This document shows positions 1 through 4,785 of a stretch of DNA of 8,647 nucleotides, piece after piece. The DNA comes from Bacteroidota bacterium (GTDB lineage: Bacteria > Bacteroidota > Ignavibacteria > UBA10030 > UBA8401): the NCBI GenBank assembly GCA_030824175.1, contig JAVBYH010000074.1, positions 1 through 8,647 on the forward strand, read 5' to 3'. Within the stretch, counting starts at the first letter, position 1. Every line of letters begins with the position of its first letter. Below the pieces are notes generated by a model that was not told the origin of the DNA, did no database searches, and saw only the letters and a program-made list of their open reading frames with translations. Both the position numbers and the translations under genes were made by a program.

Positions 1-858
1 GAACGAATTTTCGAAGCTGCCGAAGAGGCGAAGTTTTCCGCTCGTTCCCGGGATGGGTCCGCCGATTGTGGCGATATAATCGGAATATCCGTATGAATAT
101 CCACCAAGCGATTTCTTGCCCTGCTTCGTGTAATTGTCCGTTTCAACAAGGAGGGTTGCCTTCAGCTGATCCGAACCGCTGCGCAGCTGGCTGATGACGA
201 GGCCGCCGTTCGCATTTCCGTATTCGGCCGAATATCCGCCCGCCTGCACCTGAATCTGCTCGACCATTTCGGAGCTGATGTTGATGCCGCGTCCGCCTGT
301 CAAGCGGTTTGTCACCGGAACGCCGTCGATGATGTACCCTGTGGCATCGGCGCGCGATCCGCGGATGAAGACGTCCGTACCGCGCGTGACGACGCCCGGT
401 TGTAATTTAACTGTGTTCTCGATGCCACGCACCGGCAATGCCGTGATGAAATCGTTGTCGATAATGCGCACCGCACCGGTGGCGGATTTGTTGATCAGGG
501 GGCGTTCCGCCACGACCAACACGGTCGGTACGGCCACACCTTCGGGAGGTAATCTGAAATCCGCTTCCGATGTTAAATCGGCATTCACACGGATGTTCGA
601 CAGTGTAATGGTTTGATAGCCGATATAGCTGGCCTTCAATTGGTACGTGCCAACTTCGAGTTTCAAAACCTGAAATTCGCCATCAATATTGGTCGTTCCA
701 CCATACGGCGTCCCTACGACTATCACGGCGGCGCCGATAAGCGGCTCACCAGTTTGACTATCAACCACCTTCCCACGAATCTTTCCTTGCGTAGCGCCAA
801 GAAGAACATAGGGAAGAAACATGGTGAGAGCCAAGAAATGGTACAGCTTGCTTTTCAT
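1..858 (-). CDS. TonB-dependent outer-membrane receptor, N-terminal part (runs off window)
   Basis: Reading leftward from the ATG at 858 gives 286 open codons up to the window edge, so the C-terminal beta-barrel lies outside. The first 22 or so residues are a signal peptide (MKSKLYHFLALTMFLPYVLL). Residues about 26-105 form a carboxypeptidase-regulatory-like domain (IRGKVVDSQTGEPLIGAAV, then TTNIDGEF and GTYQLKASYIGYQ). Residues about 118-226 are the plug, with the typical VFIRGSRADATGYIIDGVPV at 163-182 and VEQIQVQAGGYSAEYGNANG at 200-219. The barrel begins near 228. Such proteins import a bound substrate across the outer membrane using TonB/ExbBD energy; the substrate cannot be told. The start is supported by AAGGAG six bases upstream. 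No TonB box was recognised near the mature N-terminus. The repeat protein upstream on the same strand may be functionally linked. Family assignment is firm; substrate is unknown. Confidence 0.9.
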   Translation of the reverse strand, partial: MKSKLYHFLALTMFLPYVLLGATQGKIRGKVVDSQTGEPLIGAAVIVVGTPYGGTTNIDGEFQVLKLEVGTYQLKASYIGYQTITLSNIRVNADLTSEADFRLPPEGVAVPTVLVVAERPLINKSATGAVRIIDNDFITALPVRGIENTVKLQPGVVTRGTDVFIRGSRADATGYIIDGVPVTNRLTGGRGINISSEMVEQIQVQAGGYSAEYGNANGGLVISQLRSGSDQLKATLLVETDNYTKQGKKSLGGYSYGYSDYIATIGGPIPGTSGKLRLFGSFENSF

Positions 859-1075
859 GTTTATCTCCTTCGTTAGTGTGATGTTAGTTCGATGAAACTA
901 TTATTTGCTTATTACGTATACTTTTAAAAGCAATACACCACGTAGCGCTTGGTGCCTACGCGAGAGGAATAAAAACGAATCGAATCCTATTAGCAACAGA
1001 TGTAAGGAAAATCAATGCGGTTTTTTTGAATGTCGGAATTGTTTCGGATTTGGTCTTACAATCTAAGTATCTGTA

Positions 1076-1222
1076 TCAGGAACACTTACATTGATGCCGA
1101 ATATCATTGTCGTTGGCAGCACACGAACAGGAAGAGTCAAATAGAATATAGAGCGCCATTATCGTAATATTTGACGAAGAGTCATGCGATGAGGAAGAAT
1201 TGCGTCGTAAAATTTTCAGCAT
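1076..1222 (-). CDS. Possible 48-residue cysteine-containing peptide
   Basis: A frame from ATG at 1222 to TGA at 1076-1078 encodes 48 residues: a basic start (MLKILRR), a serine-rich stretch with DSSS, a hydrophobic run (ITIMALYILF, 19-28), then DSSCSC and a polar tail ending QCKCS. The four cysteines form two C-x-C pairs (32/34 and 45/47). It lies about 44 bases downstream of the expected start of the 1273-1301 promoter, a normal leader length. Against it: no Shine-Dalgarno sequence precedes the ATG, the length is not significant for AT-rich DNA, and no family is recognised. The start codon lies in the loop of an 11-bp inverted repeat. It could equally be an untranslated leader of the receptor transcript. 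Confidence 0.25.
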   Translation of the reverse strand: MLKILRRNSSSSHDSSSNITIMALYILFDSSCSCAANDNDIRHQCKCS

Positions 1223-1243
1223 AAGCGCCGTATGAAAATTTTA
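1208..1243. repeat. 11-bp AT-rich inverted repeat
   Basis: The arms taaaattttca (1208-1218) and tgaaaatttta (1233-1243) are perfectly complementary around a 14-base loop. In the minus-strand transcript the loop carries the ATG of the possible small peptide. The arms are AT-rich and no T-run follows on the minus strand, so this is not a convincing terminator. An operator or a leader hairpin is possible. Confidence 0.45.
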
Positions 1244-1272
1244 AAAAACAAACAAATTGTTAACACATCGAT

Positions 1273-1301
1273 AATATAAATAGTCCCTTTACAATTGTCA
1301 A
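1273..1301 (-). promoter_or_regulatory. Sigma-70-type promoter (TTGACA-17-TATATT)
   Basis: Read on the minus strand, a perfect -35 TTGACA (1301-1296) is followed by a 17-base spacer and the -10 TATATT (1278-1273), five of six to consensus. Transcription should begin near 1266 and run toward the possible small peptide and the TonB-dependent receptor at 858. This would leave the receptor with a leader of about 400 bases. No better promoter was found closer to the receptor gene. Confidence 0.65.
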
Positions 1302-1322
1302 GGATTTATCCTGTGAATCCTT
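1300..1322. promoter_or_regulatory. Inverted repeat touching the -35 box, candidate operator
   Basis: Perfect 7-bp arms AAGGATT (1300-1306) and AATCCTT (1316-1322) flank nine bases, with the left arm sharing two bases with the -35 element of the minus-strand promoter. A dyad here would suit a transcription regulator. On the plus strand it is followed by nine Ts (1321-1329) and so looks like a weak intrinsic terminator, but no plus-strand gene ends nearby. Confidence 0.35.
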
Positions 1323-1366
1323 TTTTTTTATTGTAAATTCAATTCTTTGTATACAATCAATACGCA

Positions 1367-2605
1367 TCATTTTAGCGGTACTCGCTCGTCTCCCGTTATT
1401 GACAACGCCTTTCCCGCGGCCGAACCAACGGCTAAATGGCGGCCCGTTATTGCGACCACCGCCGATTGAGCGTCGCACCATGCGATCGCCGCTCTCCCCG
1501 TGATATCGAATGTTACCGATGGGGCACTCTGGTGCGTCGGCTCGTGCGTCGAGTTCACCCGTTTATTCCGGTGGAGCGGTTTCCCCTTCCGGGTATACCA
1601 CTGGCAATACACGTCGCCCACCTGATTGCGGGGATCATTCCGATAATCCTCCCAGACGACACAAAGGCCCGATGCGCCCGCCGCCACACGGGGAAGGCGC
1701 TGCCACTGCACCGTTGCATCGTCGTTGACCTTCACATTCCCCCCGAGCAGCCGGCCCAAACGCGTGAACCGCTGCATGTAGATGTCGGAATGCGGAACGC
1801 GATAATCCTTCCACACGGCGACAGCCTCCGACGGCCCGTTCCAAACGATGTCGGGATCCGTCGCATACGCCCGGTTCCGAGCCTTATCGAGGATCATCAC
1901 AGGCCCCGGTTCGTTCTTCCAGCCGGCGATGCGCGTGCACACATGAAACGTGTCGTTGATCGTGTGCTGGTACACAAAGGCGATCTCGTTCTCCTTCGAC
2001 ACGGCGGGAACCGGACTGTAGGGAATGCCGGGGTATGCGGCCAACAACCGGTTGCCCCCGATTTTCGCGAGGGTCGCGTCGAAGAGTTGATACCGAAGAT
2101 CGGGCACATTATTTCGATAGTCCTGCCATGCCACAACGCACCGTCCGTCCGAACCGGCGGCGATGCGCGGCAACCGCGCATTGATTCCGGCACTGTCCGC
2201 AACGATGACAGCCTCGCCAATCCGGTCGCCCGCGTCGGAAAAGCGCGAACACCACACCTGCGAGCCGGCGCCGATATCCTGTTCCCACGCCACGATAAAA
2301 CCGCCGGCCGATGCGGCAATGGAGACCGCGTTTCCCCGGCCCCTCAGGCTCGCGTTCACCTCCACTCGTCTACCGTCCGGCGCACCGATCGAATCACACA
2401 CGACAAGGTGGATGCCCGTCGCCGGTGCGCTCATCGCATGGACAATACCCAGTCGTCCCGACCCTGCAGTCGCGATCGAGGGTGCGAGACTATGCTGCGC
2501 CGTCGTTGCCGCGACAGAGCACAACAGCAGGGTGAGAGTAATGCTGCAATGTAATGCGTTCTTCGTCAACGAGGTCTTCATTCTTGAGTCATACTCCCTG
2601 TTCAT
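1367..2605 (-). CDS. Secreted repeat protein, probable seven-bladed beta-propeller
   Basis: The 412-residue product starts with a signal peptide whose hydrophobic core is ITLTLLLCSVAA (22-33), with likely cleavage after TTA. The rest is built from units of about 53 residues, each with a hydrophobic strand ending in an aromatic and acidic core: IVH (54-56), VAWEQD (W107), VAWQDYRN (W160), FVYQHT (Y212), AVWKDYR (W265), VVWEDYRN (W318) and IAWCDAQ (W376). Spacing of 51-58 residues suggests seven blades. Proteins with VVWEDYRN-like repeats are common, mostly uncharacterised secreted proteins in FCB bacteria. No catalytic motif and no clear type IX secretion tail is visible. Start: ATG 2605 has AAAGGG eight bases upstream; ATG 2581 (MKTSLTKN) would give a more typical signal peptide. 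It is divergent from the MauE-thioredoxin gene. Function unknown. Confidence 0.8.
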   Translation of the reverse strand: MNREYDSRMKTSLTKNALHCSITLTLLLCSVAATTAQHSLAPSIATAGSGRLGIVHAMSAPATGIHLVVCDSIGAPDGRRVEVNASLRGRGNAVSIAASAGGFIVAWEQDIGAGSQVWCSRFSDAGDRIGEAVIVADSAGINARLPRIAAGSDGRCVVAWQDYRNNVPDLRYQLFDATLAKIGGNRLLAAYPGIPYSPVPAVSKENEIAFVYQHTINDTFHVCTRIAGWKNEPGPVMILDKARNRAYATDPDIVWNGPSEAVAVWKDYRVPHSDIYMQRFTRLGRLLGGNVKVNDDATVQWQRLPRVAAGASGLCVVWEDYRNDPRNQVGDVYCQWYTRKGKPLHRNKRVNSTHEPTHQSAPSVTFDITGRAAIAWCDAQSAVVAITGRHLAVGSAAGKALSITGDERVPLK

Positions 2606-2627
2606 CGGCTACACCCTTTAATTATGA

Positions 2628-2656
2628 AAAATACTCGTGCAGAATGATAATGTCAA
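2628..2656 (-). promoter_or_regulatory. Promoter of the propeller gene (TTGACA-17-TATTTT)
   Basis: On the minus strand a perfect TTGACA (2656-2651), a 17-base spacer and TATTTT (2633-2628) predict transcription from near 2621. This leaves a leader of about 16 bases before ATG 2605, containing AAAGGG, or about 40 bases before ATG 2581. Confidence 0.6.
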
Positions 2657-2787
2657 CTCGATTTCCCGCCCCTTGTCGCGACTTATGTTCACACACCCGG
2701 ACCGTATCTTCGCAGGTATTCACCGACAACTTTCCTATACCCACATCACAATTACACGACAGACCGAATCGTCATGCCGTATGCACC

Positions 2788-2816
2788 TTGACACAGCGTT
2801 CTACGGTTTGTATATT
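2788..2816 (+). promoter_or_regulatory. Promoter of the MauE-thioredoxin / Cys-rich unit (TTGACA-17-TATATT)
   Basis: A perfect -35 TTGACA (2788-2793), a 17-base spacer and -10 TATATT (2811-2816) predict a start near 2823 and a leader of about 40 bases before the ATG at 2864. Both boxes equal those of the minus-strand promoter at 1273-1301, so the two units may be expressed by the same housekeeping holoenzyme. Confidence 0.7.
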
Positions 2817-2863
2817 CATGCAAATTTGGCTTCACTCTTCCTAATAATCTGAAAGAAAAGTCC

Positions 2864-3925
2864 ATGTCGACTGACAAGCAGTCATCCAAGGCACCAGAAC
2901 TCCACATTGCCGGAAAGGTGCTTCGCTTCCTTTACGGGGGAATCTTTCTAATCTCAGGACTTATAAAGCTGGCGGACATTGGGGCATTTCATTCGGTTCT
3001 CGAAAAATTATACATCTTCCCATCTCCTGTGCTTCACCCACTATCTTATGCTGTCCCCGTCGTTGAAATATTTTTAAGCGTCTGTATTATCGGGAATCTC
3101 AGAGGGATGGCCGCTATTAAAGCAACAATCTTCCTCCTGACCGTCTTTTCCGGCATTCTTATCACCAAACTATCGGAAGGCACCGTCTTTTCCTGCGGAT
3201 GTTTTGGAGACCTCTCGAGCGGAACCGTTGATTCGTTTACAATTTTTCGAAATATCGCCTTTATTATAGTGGGGGTGTGCATTATTGGAATTCAGGGCGC
3301 AGTCAATTCACCATTGCGGACCGTCAAGCGCGAGGGAAAGCATAAAACTCCGTTCATCGCGATAGCCGAGGAGACAGGCCTCACCCTTGCATCGTTGGGT
3401 TACCCGCTCCTGATAGCCTTCCTTCTTTCACAGACGATTATGTTGGCGGCACAAAATCGGATTCTTAAAGAAAGGGTTCAAATACTAATCGGCAGCGACA
3501 ATCTGTTGGAGACAGGAAATTCGGTTCCGTCATTTACTGCGATTGCTCAGAACGGCATGGCAGACACGATCGCCTATAACGGATCTCCGTCGACACTGTT
3601 ATTCATCATGAAAACATCATGCTCTCCGTGTAAAAAAAATATACCGATATGGACCGAATTGTCGGCAACGCTCCGTGGAAAAAATATCCGCGTACGTGGT
3701 GTCATGCTCGATTCCCCGGAAGCGGCGATGCTCTATATTCGTGAGAATAAGATCGGGTTTTCGGTGCTGAGTTCGCCTGACCAACGATTCAAATACGATT
3801 ATAAAGTGTCCGTCACTCCGTTGACGATACTCGTCACCAATGGTGTTGTTGACGCGGTATGGAAAGGGTATTTAGACACACAACAGCAAAAACACATTCT
3901 TGATGCTGTAACACGGAGAATATAA
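2864..3925 (+). CDS. MauE/DoxX-type membrane protein fused to a periplasmic thioredoxin domain
   Basis: The 353-residue protein has four membrane segments (about 18-38, 60-78, 82-102, 127-145), a fifth at about 176-197, and a C-terminal thioredoxin-fold domain (about 215-353). Between segments 3 and 4 lies SCGCFGD (110-116), the C-x-C signature of MauE/DoxX redox-associated membrane proteins. The thioredoxin domain carries CSPC (253-256) in TSCSPCKKN and a cis-proline VTPL (P319). The basic loop KREGKHK between segments 4 and 5 would be cytoplasmic, placing both the C-x-C and the thioredoxin domain in the periplasm by the positive-inside rule. MauE and MauD (thioredoxin-like) are separate proteins needed for the disulfide-rich methylamine dehydrogenase small subunit; here equivalent parts are fused. 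I infer electron transfer for disulfide formation or isomerisation, with the next gene's product as likely client. The ribosome site is weak (GAAAGAAAAG). No mau structural genes are present. Confidence 0.85.
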   Translation: MSTDKQSSKAPELHIAGKVLRFLYGGIFLISGLIKLADIGAFHSVLEKLYIFPSPVLHPLSYAVPVVEIFLSVCIIGNLRGMAAIKATIFLLTVFSGILITKLSEGTVFSCGCFGDLSSGTVDSFTIFRNIAFIIVGVCIIGIQGAVNSPLRTVKREGKHKTPFIAIAEETGLTLASLGYPLLIAFLLSQTIMLAAQNRILKERVQILIGSDNLLETGNSVPSFTAIAQNGMADTIAYNGSPSTLLFIMKTSCSPCKKNIPIWTELSATLRGKNIRVRGVMLDSPEAAMLYIRENKIGFSVLSSPDQRFKYDYKVSVTPLTILVTNGVVDAVWKGYLDTQQQKHILDAVTRRI

Positions 3926-3947
3926 CACGGTGAGACAGACATTCTCT

Positions 3948-3964
3948 CCACCGACAATCGGTGG
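3948..3964 (+). other. Intercistronic hairpin
   Basis: CCACCGA (3948-3954) and TCGGTGG (3958-3964) form a perfect 7-bp stem with a CAA loop, between the stop of the MauE-thioredoxin gene and the ribosome site of the Cys-rich gene. No T-run follows, so a terminator is unlikely; an mRNA-stability or processing hairpin that changes the ratio of the two products is plausible. Confidence 0.45.
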
Positions 3965-3985
3965 ATTCATCCAACATCACACAAC

Positions 3986-3991
3986 GGAGGG
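3986..3991 (+). promoter_or_regulatory. Ribosome binding site deciding the start of the Cys-rich gene
   Basis: GGAGGG lies five bases before the ATG at 3997. An in-frame GTG at 3961 would lie inside the hairpin stem and lacks such a site, so 3997 is preferred; it also puts a normal signal peptide at the N-terminus. Confidence 0.7.
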
Positions 3992-3996
3992 TGCAA

Positions 3997-4659
3997 ATGG
4001 TAAAATCGTCAATTAAATTCCTCTTCATGATCGTGGCGGGTTGCGGCATCATCGGCATCCAGGCGCAGCTTTCCGACAACAATCAGGTATTCGCAAGCTC
4101 GCTTGTTCCGTGTTGCAATAACGGAATTTGTCAAGACCAACCATGCGCAGGAACGTCAAGTCTTTCGGATTGCGACATGAACGAACTCGAAACGATAACC
4201 TGTCAGCAATGTCTGGATTTGGAGTATGAGGATGTCGTGCCCTGTCCGCAAAACGCCAATCTCTATTGCAGGTTAACCGATAATACCCATTACAAGGGCG
4301 GAGGAACGTGCGATATCGTCGCGTTTTCCGTGGCCATCTCCGGAACGACGGATGTATCGACACCTTCCGGCAAGTATGATCCGGCCAATTCGTACACATG
4401 GACGGCATCTCCCAGCATATCCGGTACGTATACATACACGTGGTACAAGAGCGAATTCGGTACTGAGTCCATCGTGGGAACAGGCAACACGCATACGGAA
4501 AATTTTTCTTGGGCCGGATATAACGCAACAGGAACATCACCCTTTACACTCAGAGTCGTTGCGACGCGCGCAAATCCGACGGAGTGTTATGCCACAACAC
4601 CAGTGTCGGTGGAAGACACGCACGGCGTTGTGATCCATTACGACGCTCAGGAAGAATAA
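3997..4659 (+). CDS. Exported cysteine-rich protein with C-terminal beta-sandwich-like domain
   Basis: The product is 220 residues from ATG 3997. The leader MVKSSIKFLFMIVAGCGIIG allows two readings: type I cleavage after IQA (23), or lipoprotein processing at VAGC (C16). Residues 39-91 form a compact cysteine-rich segment with nine cysteines (39, 40, 45, 50, 59, 69, 72, 83, 91), including VPCC and CQQC. Residues about 105-207 are Thr/Ser/Tyr-rich alternating strands (TYTYTWYKSEFG, FTLRVVATR) resembling an Ig- or PKD-like domain, with C105 and C197 possibly bridging it. No known family is recognised and no catalytic motif is visible. It follows the MauE-thioredoxin gene by 71 bases on the same strand, so it probably shares its promoter and is its likely disulfide client. 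The LSDNNQVFASSL stretch after the leader faintly recalls NVEALA-type leaders of Bacteroidota peptides; this is only a resemblance. Confidence 0.75.
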   Translation: MVKSSIKFLFMIVAGCGIIGIQAQLSDNNQVFASSLVPCCNNGICQDQPCAGTSSLSDCDMNELETITCQQCLDLEYEDVVPCPQNANLYCRLTDNTHYKGGGTCDIVAFSVAISGTTDVSTPSGKYDPANSYTWTASPSISGTYTYTWYKSEFGTESIVGTGNTHTENFSWAGYNATGTSPFTLRVVATRANPTECYATTPVSVEDTHGVVIHYDAQEE

Positions 4660-4723
4660 GGAGTGGATCCTGGCCTGCATTCGTGAGCGGCCTCAACGAA
4701 TACCATCACGATGAGTCTCTCCC

Positions 4724-4768
4724 AAAAAAATCCCCGATGCGCCAGTCAACACCTGCGCATCGGGGATT
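4724..4768 (-). terminator. Intrinsic terminator of serA
   Basis: A perfect 14-bp stem (4729-4742 with 4755-4768; arm AATCCCCGATGCGC) and 12-base loop is followed on the minus strand by a run of seven Ts within 4730-4724. It lies 18 bases beyond the serA stop. On the plus strand the same stem lacks a T-run, so it ends the Cys-rich transcript less efficiently, if at all. Confidence 0.9.
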
Positions 4769-4785
4769 ATCATGTACTGACCGGC

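Larger units (their letters stand above)
859..1366. other. 508-base AT-rich gap between receptor and propeller genes
   Basis: This gap holds a strong minus-strand promoter (1273-1301), an inverted repeat at its upstream edge (1300-1322), an 11-bp AT-rich inverted repeat (1208-1243), shorter repeats (1131-1184) and a possible 48-codon reading frame (1076-1222). The stretch 859-1075 shows no recognisable gene, tRNA or known riboswitch core; it contains a 10-bp palindrome (cttttaaaag, 921-930) and a short cgtag/ctacg inverted repeat (941-960). If transcription starts at the promoter above, most of this gap is the 5' leader of the receptor mRNA. Confidence 0.6.
2606..2863. promoter_or_regulatory. 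Divergent intergenic region
   Basis: This 258-base stretch separates the minus-strand propeller gene from the plus-strand MauE-thioredoxin unit and holds one promoter for each direction, with about 131 bases between the two -35 boxes. No convincing dyad operator or additional gene was seen in it. Confidence 0.65.

Noticed and set aside
859..1075. A cobalamin or other riboswitch upstream of the TonB-dependent receptor
   Set aside because: No B12-box-like core or other known aptamer signature was found on the minus strand.
1300..1329. A plus-strand intrinsic terminator (7-bp stem plus nine Ts)
   Set aside because: No plus-strand gene ends upstream and the stem is weak; the dyad is better considered with the minus-strand promoter it touches.
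1260..1481. A minus-strand frame with ASTAKMMRID that resembles a type IX secretion tail in another frame of the propeller gene's 3' end
   Set aside because: The preceding residues lack the usual pattern of that domain, the resemblance is short, and no frameshift is needed to explain the propeller protein.
1436..2554. A 372-codon plus-strand frame opposite the propeller gene
   Set aside because: It mirrors the repeat gene, is rich in Arg, His and Pro, and lacks a ribosome site or family motifs. The minus-strand frame has a signal peptide and regular repeats.
2554..2852. Short plus-strand frames in the divergent region
   Set aside because: They overlap the two promoters, lack ribosome sites and have no recognisable products.
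3961..3996. GTG start at 3961 for the Cys-rich gene
   Set aside because: It lies within a hairpin stem, has no ribosome site and adds a polar N-terminus ahead of the signal peptide; ATG 3997 has GGAGGG at ideal distance.
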